From Streptomyces chromofuscus (lineage in GTDB: Bacteria > Actinomycetota > Actinomycetes > Streptomycetales > Streptomycetaceae): a DNA stretch of 64,000 bases. The position numbers and the translations under genes were made by a program. How positions within the stretch are numbered: the first letter of the stretch is position 1; each line of letters begins with the position of its first letter. The stretch is taken from NCBI RefSeq assembly GCF_015160875.1, contig NZ_CP063374.1:2852001-2916000 (forward strand), given 5' to 3'. The notes beneath the pieces were generated by a model. The model saw nothing but the letters and a program-made list of their open reading frames with translations. It did no database searches and was not told the origin of the DNA. Below are positions 42,529 through 50,819 of the stretch, piece by piece.

Positions 42529-43959
42529 ATGGCAGGAACCGCAGGCACCCCGGGCACTCCGCGCGTCCTGCGCGCCATGAACGACCGCGCCGCCCTCGAC
42601 CTGCTGCTGGAGCACGGTCCCCTGTCCCGCACCCGGATCGGCAAGCTCACCGGCCTGTCCAAGCCGACCGCATCCCAGCTGCTGGCCCGCCTCGAGGCCG
42701 CCGGGCTCGTGCTGGTGACCGGGACCAGCGAGGGACGCCCCGGGCCGAACGCCCAGCTCTACGCCCTGAACCCGGCCGCCGCCCACGCCGCCGGCCTCGA
42801 CGTCACCCCCGAGCGGGTCCTCGCCGCCGTCGCCGACATCACCGGCCGCACCGTCGGCACGTACGAGGTCCGCACCCCCGGCAGACGCCCGGCCCAGCCC
42901 GTCGTGCGCCAGGTCACCGACGCCCTCGACGGGGCGGTGAAGGCGGCCGGGCTGACCAGGGACGACATCCGGCGGCTCGTCATCGGCACGCCCGGCGCCT
43001 TCGACCCCAACACCGGCCGGCTGCGCTACGCCTCGCATCTGCCGGGCTGGCACTCCCCCACCCTCCTGGACGAACTCGCCGCCGCGCTGCCGATGCCGGT
43101 GGAGTACGAGAACGACGTCAACCTCGTCGCCCTCGCCGAGCAGCGGCTGGGCGCGGCGCGCGGGCACGACGACTTCGTGCTGCTGTGGAACGAGGGCGGC
43201 CTCGGCGCCGCCCTGGTCCTCGGCGGGCGGCTGCACCGCGGCTGGACCGGCGGGGCGGGCGAGGTCGGCTTCCTGCCCGTCCCCGGCGCGCCGCTGGTCC
43301 GCCAGGTCACCAAGGCCAACAGCGGCGGCTACCAGGAGCTGGCCGGCTCCCAGGCCGTCCCCGCACTGGCCCGCGACCTCGGCGTCCCGGACATCCCCTC
43401 GGGCCCCTACACCGAGGTGGCCGCCGCACTGCTGGCCCGCGCGGCGGAGGCGTACGACGACGCGGGACGCCGCGACTACCGAGCCGACGGCACGTCGGGC
43501 CGCCGCACGGCCCCCGCCGACACCGGCACGGCCTCCGACGCCCTCGCAGGCTCCGGTGAGGCCTCCGGCCCCGGTTCCCCCTCCGACGCCGGCCCCGGTT
43601 CCCCCTCCGGCCCTGGCCCCGGTTCCCCCTCCGACCCTGGCCCCGCCGTCGACCCGGCCACCCCCCGGGCCGGCGGCGACCCCCACCGCCACCTCCTCCA
43701 CACGTACGCCACACGCCTCGCCACCGGTCTCGCCTCGCTCGTCTCCGTGCTCGACCCCGAACTCGTCGTCCTCAGCGGCACCTCCCTCACCTCCGGCGGC
43801 GAGACGCTGCGGGCGCTCGTACAGGCCGAGTTGGGGGAACTGGCGGCGGCCCGGCCCCGGCTCGTCATCGGTGACGTACGCGAACACCCCGTCCTGCGCG
43901 GCGCGTTGGAGAGCGCCCTGGTCACCACCCGCGACGAGGTCTTCGACACCTCGCGCTGA
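42529..43959 (+). CDS. csnR: ROK-family transcriptional regulator CsnR
   Basis: A 476-residue ROK regulator: N-terminal winged helix (RTRIGKLTGLSKPTASQLLA), then a sugar-kinase-fold ROK domain with N-D (YENDVNLVALAE), and GGAGEVGFLPV. It precedes a GH4 glycosidase and a BadF/GlcNAc-type kinase, the layout of the csnR-K cluster that represses chitosanase and chitosan-oligosaccharide uptake genes in S. lividans. Residues about 320-385 are an extra Gly/Pro/Ser linker with 24-base DNA repeats, splitting the C-terminal lobe; the usual zinc-type C-x-C-G-x-x-G-C motif is not seen. Function as repressor is inferred from family. Confidence 0.85.
   Translation: MAGTAGTPGTPRVLRAMNDRAALDLLLEHGPLSRTRIGKLTGLSKPTASQLLARLEAAGLVLVTGTSEGRPGPNAQLYALNPAAAHAAGLDVTPERVLAAVADITGRTVGTYEVRTPGRRPAQPVVRQVTDALDGAVKAAGLTRDDIRRLVIGTPGAFDPNTGRLRYASHLPGWHSPTLLDELAAALPMPVEYENDVNLVALAEQRLGAARGHDDFVLLWNEGGLGAALVLGGRLHRGWTGGAGEVGFLPVPGAPLVRQVTKANSGGYQELAGSQAVPALARDLGVPDIPSGPYTEVAAALLARAAEAYDDAGRRDYRADGTSGRRTAPADTGTASDALAGSGEASGPGSPSDAGPGSPSGPGPGSPSDPGPAVDPATPRAGGDPHRHLLHTYATRLATGLASLVSVLDPELVVLSGTSLTSGGETLRALVQAELGELAAARPRLVIGDVREHPVLRGALESALVTTRDEVFDTSR
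43561..43644. repeat. 24-bp tandem repeats inside csnR
   Basis: GGCCCCGGTTCCCCCTCC occurs at 43567, 43591 and 43615 (24-base period) with partial copies at the flanks; each unit encodes PGSPSxxG. The frame is kept. Confidence 0.85.
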
Positions 43960-44018
43960 GCAGCAGTCCGCACACCGCCCTCGTTCCCGTCCCCGCCCCT
44001 GCCCTGGGAGGTCTCGCC

Positions 44019-44312
44019 ATGCCCGGAACGCCCCGAAAAGCGGCCGTGGCGAAGCCGGGCGTGGCCGCCGTGGCCCTTTTCCAGTTCTTCTACGCGTGGA
44101 ACGACTACTTCGGCCCGCAGATCCACGCCTCCGAGAACCCGGGCGCCTGGACGCTGTCCTACGGTCTGGAGTCGTTCAAGGGCGCGCACCACACCGACTG
44201 GAACCTCACCATGGCCGCGACCGTGCTGGTCATGGCCCCCGTCATCCTCGTGTTCTTCTTCACCCAGAAGGCGTTCGTCGAGGGCGTCACACTCACCGAA
44301 GTGAAGGGTTGA
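44019..44312 (+). pseudogene. csnG: Truncated sugar ABC permease (CsnG C-terminus fused to a foreign start)
   Basis: 97 codons with a good ribosome site (GGGAGG) and ATG 44019. Residues 1-11 (MPGTPRKAAVA) are not permease-like, and from residue 12 (KPGVAAVALFQFFYAWNDYF) the sequence is the last 85 residues of a MalG-type permease, ending FVEGVTLTEVKG with two helices. The EAA loop and four helices are missing, so it cannot transport. In the intact csn cluster, a binding protein and two permeases lie here (csnE, F, G); none is present. The fusion keeps the frame, so a short membrane peptide may be made. Confidence 0.85.
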
Positions 44313-44320
44313 CTGGACGT

Positions 44321-45589
44321 ATGAAACTCACCGTGGTCGGCGGCGGCTCGACCTACACCCCCGAACTCGTCGACGGCTTCGCCCGTTTGAGGGACACACT
44401 GCCCGTCGAGGAGCTGGTCCTCGTCGATCCGGCGGCCGACCGCCTGGAGCTGGTGGGCGGCCTGGCCCGGCGGATCCTCGCCCGGCAGGGACACGGCGGC
44501 CGGGTGGTGACGACGTCCGACCTGGACGCCGGTGTCGAGGGCGCCGACGCGGTGCTGCTCCAGCTGCGCGTCGGCGGGCAGGCGGCCCGGCAGCAGGACG
44601 AGACCTGGCCCCTGGACTGCGGCTGCGTCGGGCAGGAGACGACCGGCGCGGGTGGCCTGGCGAAGGCGCTGCGCACGGTGCCGGTGGTCCTGGACATCGC
44701 CGAGCGGGTACGGCGTACCAGTCCGGACGCCTGGATCATCGACTTCACCAACCCCGTCGGCATCGTCACCCGCGCCCTGCTGCAGGCCGGGCACCGGGCG
44801 GTCGGGCTGTGCAACGTGGCGATCGGCCTGCAGCGCAGGTTCGCGGCGCTGCTCGGTGTCGCCCCGGCCGACGTCCACCTCGACCACGTGGGCCTGAACC
44901 ATCTCTCATGGGAGACGGGCGTCCGCGTGGGCGGTCCCGAGGGCGAGGACGTCCTGCCCAAGCTGCTCGAGGAGCACGGCGACACGATCGCCGCGGACCT
45001 GCGCCTGCCGCGCGAGCTGCTGGACCGCCTCGGCGTGGTCCCGTCGTACTACCTGCGCTACTACTACGCGCACGACGAGGTCGTCCGCGATCAGCGCGGC
45101 AGGCCCTCGCGGGCCGAGGAAGTGGCGGCCATGGAGAAGGAGCTGCTGCGGATGTACGGCGATCCGGCGCTCGACGAGAAGCCGGAGCTGCTGGCCAAGC
45201 GGGGCGGCGCCTACTACTCGGAGGCGGCCGTGGACCTGGCGGCGGCGCTGCTGGGCGGTGCGGGAAGCCCGTACCAGGTGGTGAACACGTACAACAGGGG
45301 CACGTTGCCGTTCCTGCCGGACGACGCGGTGATCGAGGTGCAGGCGGCGGTGGGCGCGACGGGCGATCCGCGACCGCTGCCGGTCGCCGCGGTGGACCCG
45401 CTGTACGCGGGCCTGATGGCGAACGTGACGGCCTACGAGGACCTGGCACTGGACGCGGCCCTGCGCGGCGGGCGGGAGCGGGTGTTCAGGGCCCTGCTCG
45501 CGCATCCCCTCATCGGGCAGTACGCGTACGCCGATACCCTCACCGACCAGCTGATCGCACACAACCGGGAGCACCTGGCGTGGGCCTGA
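44321..45589 (+). CDS. csnH: GH4-family glycosidase CsnH (6-phospho-beta-glucosidase type)
   Basis: A 422-residue NAD- and Mn-dependent GH4 enzyme. The N-terminal Rossmann motif (VVGGGSTYTPELVDG), the metal/NAD region (DFTNPVGIVT) and the catalytic stretch (LCNVAIGLQRRF, GLNHLSWE) are clear. GH4 enzymes cleave by oxidation-elimination, often on phosphorylated disaccharides; in the csn cluster it is thought to act on imported chitosan oligosaccharides. ATG 44321 follows the truncated permease by 8 bases. The stop overlaps the start of csnK. With the uptake genes gone, its supply of substrate here is unclear. Confidence 0.9.
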   Translation: MKLTVVGGGSTYTPELVDGFARLRDTLPVEELVLVDPAADRLELVGGLARRILARQGHGGRVVTTSDLDAGVEGADAVLLQLRVGGQAARQQDETWPLDCGCVGQETTGAGGLAKALRTVPVVLDIAERVRRTSPDAWIIDFTNPVGIVTRALLQAGHRAVGLCNVAIGLQRRFAALLGVAPADVHLDHVGLNHLSWETGVRVGGPEGEDVLPKLLEEHGDTIAADLRLPRELLDRLGVVPSYYLRYYYAHDEVVRDQRGRPSRAEEVAAMEKELLRMYGDPALDEKPELLAKRGGAYYSEAAVDLAAALLGGAGSPYQVVNTYNRGTLPFLPDDAVIEVQAAVGATGDPRPLPVAAVDPLYAGLMANVTAYEDLALDAALRGGRERVFRALLAHPLIGQYAYADTLTDQLIAHNREHLAWA

Positions 45590-46554
45590 CCACACGTGTC
45601 CTCGCCGTCGACGCGGGCAACAGCAAGACGGACGTCGCGGTGGTGGCGGCCGACGGGAGCGTGCTCGCCGCCGCGCGCGGCGGCGGGTTCCGGCCGCCGG
45701 CCGTGGGGGTCGAGGCGGCGACGGACGTCCTCGCCGAGGCGGTGGAGCGGGCCTTCGCCGCGGCCGGCGTCACCTCCGTCACGCACGTCTCGGCCTGTCT
45801 CGCCAACGCCGACTTCCCGGTGGAGGAGGAACAGCTGACCGACGCGCTGCACGCGCGTGCGTGGGGGGCCACCGTCGAGGTCCGCAACGACACCTTCGCG
45901 ATCCTGCGGGCCGGGGTGACCGAGCCGCGCGGCGTCGCGGTGGTCTGCGGGGCGGGCATCAACTGCGTCGGGATGCGGCCCGACGGGCGCACCGCGCGTT
46001 TCCCGGCGATCGGGCGCATGTCCGGTGACTGGGGCGGCGGTTGGGGGCTGGCCGAGGAGGCGCTCTACCACGCGGCCCGCGCGGAGGACGGGCGCGGCGG
46101 GCCGACGGAGCTGGCGCGGACCCTGCCCGCGCACTTCGGGCTCGACTCGATGTACGCGCTGATCGAGGCACTGCACCTGGAGCGGTTCCCGCGGCACCGG
46201 CGGCACGAACTGGCGCCGGTGCTGTTCGCCACGGCCGCCGACGGCGACCCGGTGGCCCGCACGCTGGTCGACCGGCTCGCCGAGGAGGTCGTCGTCATGG
46301 CGACGGTCGCCCTGACCCGGCTGGACCTGCTCGACGAGGAGACGCCGGTGCTGCTCGGGGGCAGCGTCCTCGCGGCGCGGCACCCCCAGCTCGACGATCG
46401 CGTACGGGACCTGCTGGCGGCACGCGCCCCGAAGGCGGTGCCTCAAGTGGTGACGGCTCCTCCGGTGCTGGGAGCGGCGCTGCTGGGGCTGGACCGGCTG
46501 GGACTGGTGGAGGCGGGGGTACGGGAGCGGGTGCGCGGCCACTTCGAGGGCTGA
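45580..46554 (+). CDS. csnK: BadF/BadG-type sugar kinase CsnK (N-acetylglucosamine kinase-like)
   Basis: A 324-residue ASKHA-fold kinase with the phosphate-1 loop (VLAVDAGNSKTDVAVV) and adenosine/phosphate-2 regions (VAVVCGAGINCVG, GDWGGGWGLAEEA). The fold is that of N-acetylglucosamine kinases. GTG 45580 overlaps the csnH stop by ten bases, so the two are tightly coupled. It probably phosphorylates glucosamine or its oligomers before or after CsnH action. Length and motifs are complete. Confidence 0.88.
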   Translation: MGLTTRVLAVDAGNSKTDVAVVAADGSVLAAARGGGFRPPAVGVEAATDVLAEAVERAFAAAGVTSVTHVSACLANADFPVEEEQLTDALHARAWGATVEVRNDTFAILRAGVTEPRGVAVVCGAGINCVGMRPDGRTARFPAIGRMSGDWGGGWGLAEEALYHAARAEDGRGGPTELARTLPAHFGLDSMYALIEALHLERFPRHRRHELAPVLFATAADGDPVARTLVDRLAEEVVVMATVALTRLDLLDEETPVLLGGSVLAARHPQLDDRVRDLLAARAPKAVPQVVTAPPVLGAALLGLDRLGLVEAGVRERVRGHFEG

Positions 46555-46578
46555 GCCGGCGTGCGGCGCAGGCGGCGT

Positions 46579-46661
46579 GCGGTTCGCTCACCGGGCGTAC
46601 CGCCTGCCTCGAGGACTGCGCGGCCGTGCGGCCGGCTCGGCGGTTCGCTCACCGGGCGTAC
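46579..46661. repeat. 22-bp direct repeat pair in the csnK-glnX gap
   Basis: An identical 22-base segment occurs at 46579-46600 and 46640-46661; its core is GGTTCGCTCACCGGGCGTAC. The whole 388-base gap (46555-46942) is rich in GCGG/CCGG repeats. It holds no supported gene; the glnX promoter is probably in its AT-richer end (about 46770-46800). Confidence 0.75.
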
Positions 46662-46942
46662 CCCTGCTCCGTGGGCGGTACGCCCGGCTCCGGCGGCCGT
46701 GTGAGCTGCCGGGGGCCGGCGGCTCGTTCCGCCGGCCGTGGTCGGGGCGCGCGCCCGTCACCCGGGAACCGAACCGATTCCACCGGCGTATTCATGGGAA
46801 GGGGGTGGTGCGGGCGCCTCGCGTCGCCGGGAGGACGCGTGTCGCCGCGCTGCGATCCGAGCAAGATCCAGGCAAGGCCGGTGCGGATGTCGGTCCCTGC
46901 GGCGATACTTGCGGCGACGGATGACCATGGGGGAGGTCAGGA

Positions 46943-48385
46943 GTGACACAACCGCCGAAGGGCAGCGCGGCACCACCGGTAGCGGGCGCGCCCACCGTGC
47001 CGCCTCAGCAGTCCCGTCCCGCACCCCCCGCCTCGGGGCCGGCACCGCCCGCCGTCGCCCCGCCGCGCCGTACGGCGTTCGCCGAGGGCGTGGACCGGTT
47101 GCGGGCCGCCGCGACCACCGAGCCGGGACGGCTGCGCATCATCGGCGCGCTCATCGCCCTGCTGGTCGTGGCCTTCGGCGCCGTCACCGCCTGGCAGGCC
47201 ACCGACCGGGCGGCCGCCGCCGACGACGTGCTGAACAACAGCCAGCCCCTCAGCTCCGCCGCGGCCGACATCTACCGCTCCCTGGCCGACGCCAACACCG
47301 CCGCCTCCAGCGGCTTCCTGGCCGGCGGCCAGGAGACGAAGGCGTCCCGCGAACGCTACGAGAAGGACATCCGCACAGCCGCCGAGAAGCTCGTCCTCGC
47401 GGCCAACAACTCCGAGCCGGGCTCCCGTTCCGCCGAGACGATCACCGAGCTCAACCGGCTCCTGCCGCAGTACAAGGGCCTCATCGAGCGCGCCCGCGCC
47501 AACAACCGCCAGGGCTTCCCGCTCGGCGGCGCCTACCTGCGGTACGCGAACGACACGATGCAGACGAAGATGCTCCCGGCGGCGGAGGACCTCTACACGA
47601 CGGAGAACGAGCGGCTGCGCGGCGACTACGCGGACGCCACGCCGTACCCGTGGACGGCGATCGCCCTCGGCGTGCTCGCCCTGGCCGCCCTGGCCTGGGC
47701 GCAGCACCGCACCTACCTGCGGACCAACCGCGTCCTGAACCACGGCCTGGTCGCCGCCACGGCCGCCACGACGGTGGTCCTGCTGTGGCTGGTCGTCGGC
47801 CACAGCCTGGCCCGCGCCGGCCTGAACGACTCCTACGACCACGGCGTCCGCTCCCTGACGGTCCTGCACGACGCACGCATCGCCTCCCTCAAGGCACGCG
47901 GCAACGAGAACCTCACGCTGGTCAGCCGGGGCGCGGAAACGGTCGAGGTGGGCGGCAAGTTCAAGGACAAGTTCGACGTGGCCCACCAGGCGTCGATGAG
48001 GGACCTCGCCGCCGGTCTCGACGCCGCCGAGGAGCTCGCCGACGACCAGGCGGGCACGCGGCCCGTGCGGACGGCCGCCGAGAGCATGGACGTGTGGAAG
48101 CAGCGGCACCAGCAGGCCCGCGACGCCGACGACGCGGGTGACTACCAGGCGGCGCTCAGCAAGATCATCGGCTCCCGGAGCGACGAGCCGACCGGCGAGT
48201 GCTTCGACAACGTCGACCGCAGCCTGGAGATCGCACTGGAGCACGAGACGCTGGAGTTCGAGCAGGCCGCGGGCGACGGCCGGGACGCGATGACCGGCCT
48301 GCCGGCCGGCGCGGCCGCCCTCGCGGTGCTGGGCGCGGCGGGCGCGGTGCTGGGCATCGGCCGCAGGCTTTCGGAGTACCGGTGA
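46943..48385 (+). CDS. glnX: GlnX-like polytopic membrane sensor protein
   Basis: A 480-residue membrane protein: Pro-rich cytoplasmic N-terminus (1-50), helix at about 66-87, a helical extracytoplasmic domain (about 88-230), helices at about 235-255 and 262-285, a second helical extracytoplasmic domain (about 290-450) and a last helix before GRRLSEYR. The doubled four-helix layout and its position before a glutamine-type binding protein and a PknG kinase fit mycobacterial GlnX, which passes amino-acid signals from GlnH to PknG. GGGAGG precedes GTG 46943. Similarity is by architecture and context, not strong motifs. Confidence 0.78.
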   Translation: MTQPPKGSAAPPVAGAPTVPPQQSRPAPPASGPAPPAVAPPRRTAFAEGVDRLRAAATTEPGRLRIIGALIALLVVAFGAVTAWQATDRAAAADDVLNNSQPLSSAAADIYRSLADANTAASSGFLAGGQETKASRERYEKDIRTAAEKLVLAANNSEPGSRSAETITELNRLLPQYKGLIERARANNRQGFPLGGAYLRYANDTMQTKMLPAAEDLYTTENERLRGDYADATPYPWTAIALGVLALAALAWAQHRTYLRTNRVLNHGLVAATAATTVVLLWLVVGHSLARAGLNDSYDHGVRSLTVLHDARIASLKARGNENLTLVSRGAETVEVGGKFKDKFDVAHQASMRDLAAGLDAAEELADDQAGTRPVRTAAESMDVWKQRHQQARDADDAGDYQAALSKIIGSRSDEPTGECFDNVDRSLEIALEHETLEFEQAAGDGRDAMTGLPAGAAALAVLGAAGAVLGIGRRLSEYR

Positions 48386-48399
48386 AAGGGGGCGTGAGG

Positions 48400-49416
48400 A
48401 TGCATGCACGACGCTTGCGGGCCAGCCTGAGGGGCTGGGGCGGCGTGGGCGCGATGGCGGTCGTCTGTGCCCTCGCCGTGGCCTTCGTGCTGCTGCTGCC
48501 GCACACCCAGCCGCGGGGCGACGGCAGCACGGGACTCGGCGGCCCGGGCGTGGCCGACGGCCGGCAGGCCAGGGCCGAGGCGTGCGAGGACCCCCAGGAC
48601 CAGAGCCTGCCCCCGTCGAACGCCGACGGCGCCACGATCGAGGCCATCAAGCAGCGCGGCTACGTCGCGGTCGGCGTCGACCAGAACAGCTACCGCTGGG
48701 GCTACCGCGACCCCAACAGCACCGACGAGACGGTCGAGCTGGAGGGATTCGACATCGACCTGGCCCGCCGGATAGCCCAGGAGCTGCTCGGCGACCCGGA
48801 CCGGATCCGCTTCAAGGCCATCCCCACCAACCAGCGCGTCCCCGCGATCCAGAGCGGCCAGGTCGACATGGTGGTGCGCACCATGACCATCACCTGCACC
48901 CGGCTGGAGGACGTCGCCTTCTCCGCCCCGTACTTCCTGACCGGCCAACAGGTCCTCGCACCCAACACCTCCACGATCACGGGCTACGACAAAACCCTCG
49001 CGGGCAAGCGGATCTGCTCGGCGGTGGGCTCGACGGCCTACGACAACCTGGCGGCGGACAGGAAGTCCGGCAGGCTGCCCGCCTCCACCGACATCTCCAC
49101 CACCGTCCCGAACCAGCTCGACTGCCTGGTCAGGCTGCAACTGGGCGAGGTGGACGCGGTGGTGACGGACGGCGCGCTCGCCGCCAGCCAGGCCGCGCAG
49201 GACCCGACGGTGGAACTGAAGGGCGACCGCTTCACCACGGAGTACTACGGCGTGGCGATGAAGAAGGACGCCGACGATCTGGTACGCCGGGTCAACCGCA
49301 TACTGGCGGACTACCGCGCGGACGGCGGCTGGAAGGCCTCGTACGACAAGTGGCTCTCCCCGACGCTGGGTAGGGACTCGGAGTCGGCGACCCCGCCGAC
49401 TCCGCGCTACAGGTGA
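48400..49416 (+). CDS. glnH: GlnH-like glutamate/aspartate-binding protein, membrane anchored
   Basis: A 338-residue SBP_bac_3 protein. The binding domain runs from about residue 75 (GATIEAIKQRGYVAVGVDQN, GFDIDLARRIAQ, VDMVVRTMTITCTR, AVVTDGA). Unlike mycobacterial GlnH there is no lipobox; one N-terminal helix (about 20-38) probably anchors it. No ABC permease or ATPase adjoins it, so it should sense rather than transport. AAAGGGGG lies seven bases before ATG 48400; GTG 48382, overlapping the glnX stop, is an alternative. Two Cys in the domain (TCTR, RICSA) may pair. Confidence 0.85.
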   Translation: MHARRLRASLRGWGGVGAMAVVCALAVAFVLLLPHTQPRGDGSTGLGGPGVADGRQARAEACEDPQDQSLPPSNADGATIEAIKQRGYVAVGVDQNSYRWGYRDPNSTDETVELEGFDIDLARRIAQELLGDPDRIRFKAIPTNQRVPAIQSGQVDMVVRTMTITCTRLEDVAFSAPYFLTGQQVLAPNTSTITGYDKTLAGKRICSAVGSTAYDNLAADRKSGRLPASTDISTTVPNQLDCLVRLQLGEVDAVVTDGALAASQAAQDPTVELKGDRFTTEYYGVAMKKDADDLVRRVNRILADYRADGGWKASYDKWLSPTLGRDSESATPPTPRYR

Positions 49417-49475
49417 CCGGCCGGCAGCGCACCGACAGCACAGACCAGTACAGACCAGCACACGAGAGGTGATCG

Positions 49476-50819
49476 ATGGGCGTCACGGGAGCCTCCGGTC
49501 CGGTGATGGACCGGGACGAGGTGGACCGTGCGCTGGCGCGGCTCGGCGCGGAGCACGAGGCGATCGAGACCTCGCTGTTCGCCCTCCAGGACCACGCGGG
49601 CCGCCGCCTCCTCGAAGGCGCCGAGCTCACCGGCACGACCAAGGAGCGCTGGGCGGCCACGGAGGCGTCGATCTCGCTGCTGTGGGCCTACTTCGAGGCG
49701 TACACCGGCGCGTTGCGCACCGCCCGTGAGATCCGCGCCCGGCGCCGCTGGTCCAGCCGTGAGGACCTGGTGGAGCTGACCGAGCTGCTGCGCGGCGAGT
49801 CGGTCACGGTCGCCGGCGGTGCCGCCGCGACGGCGAACGCGCCGACGCTGCACGGCACGGGCAAGCTGAGCGAGCGGTTCACCCTGGCCGCGCTCGTGGA
49901 CCGGATGAACGAGCTGTACGCCGGGTCGCTGGACATGGTCGTCGCCGCCGACGCGGTCTGGTCGGCGCTGCCCGCCCGGATCGACTTACTGGCCGCCGAA
50001 CTCCAGCGCACCCGCCGGCTGGCGCACTCCGTGGGGGTACGCCCCGGCGAGCACCCGGCGGGCGACGACCTGGAGCGCATCACGCGCACGCTGACGCGGC
50101 TGCGCGAGCAGGTGGTGTCCGACCCGCTGGGGTTCTGGCAGCGCGCCGAGGGCAGTTCGGCCCCCGGCGGCGGCAGGCCGGACACCACGGTGTACGACCG
50201 GGAGGCGCGCGCCCTGGAGGAGGTGCGCCGGGAGATCGACGCGGTGCTCGCCGTCCGCAAGGACGCCGAGCAGCGGCTGGTCAAGCTGCGGGACGTGCTC
50301 TCGCGCGCCGACCGCACGCTCGCCGAGGCGCGGACCGCGCGCGGGGAGGTGCTGGCGAAGATCGCCGCCACGGAGGTGCCGGTGGTCAGCGGTCCGCCGA
50401 CCGCCTTGCAGGAGCAGCTGGCGACGGCCGCCGAGTACCGCAGGCGGGCCCAGTGGCACCGCCTGTCCCCGCTGCTGGAGTCCCTGGAGCAGAAGGCGGA
50501 GGACGAACTGCTGCGCGCCCGGGAGTCGTTGACCGCGGTCACCGCGCCGCTCGCGGTCCGCGCCGAGCTGCGCGGCCGGCTCGACGCCTACAAGGCGAAG
50601 GTCGCCCGGCACGGCCTGGGCGAGGACCCACTGCTGGTCGAGCGGTACGACGCGGCCCGCCGCATGCTGTGGAGCGCGCCCTGCGATCTGCGGGTCGCCG
50701 AACAGGCCGTGCTGCGCTACCAGCACGCGGCGGCCGAACTGCTCGGTACCGCCCCGCGGGTGCCGCGGCAGGGCGTTCCGCCGGAGGTCCGGGATCGTCG
50801 GGGGGAGTCGTCGTCATGA
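49476..50819 (+). CDS. Coiled-coil protein of unknown function in the PknG operon (contains TTA codon)
   Basis: A 447-residue soluble, strongly helical protein with long heptad stretches (about 10-110, 200-300 and 330-420) rich in Ala, Arg, Glu and Leu; no enzymatic motif is seen. It lies between glnH and pknG, and its stop overlaps the pknG start as ATGA, so it is translationally coupled to the kinase. Codon 171 (49986-49988) is TTA, read only by the bldA tRNA in Streptomyces, the only in-frame TTA I found in a secure gene of this window. Its position suggests a scaffold or adaptor between membrane sensor and kinase. Confidence 0.8.
   Translation: MGVTGASGPVMDRDEVDRALARLGAEHEAIETSLFALQDHAGRRLLEGAELTGTTKERWAATEASISLLWAYFEAYTGALRTAREIRARRRWSSREDLVELTELLRGESVTVAGGAAATANAPTLHGTGKLSERFTLAALVDRMNELYAGSLDMVVAADAVWSALPARIDLLAAELQRTRRLAHSVGVRPGEHPAGDDLERITRTLTRLREQVVSDPLGFWQRAEGSSAPGGGRPDTTVYDREARALEEVRREIDAVLAVRKDAEQRLVKLRDVLSRADRTLAEARTARGEVLAKIAATEVPVVSGPPTALQEQLATAAEYRRRAQWHRLSPLLESLEQKAEDELLRARESLTAVTAPLAVRAELRGRLDAYKAKVARHGLGEDPLLVERYDAARRMLWSAPCDLRVAEQAVLRYQHAAAELLGTAPRVPRQGVPPEVRDRRGESSS

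Noticed and set aside
46555..46942. Possible small gene in the csnK-glnX gap
   Set aside because: Only repeat-rich frames without start signals are seen; treated as intergenic repeat DNA.
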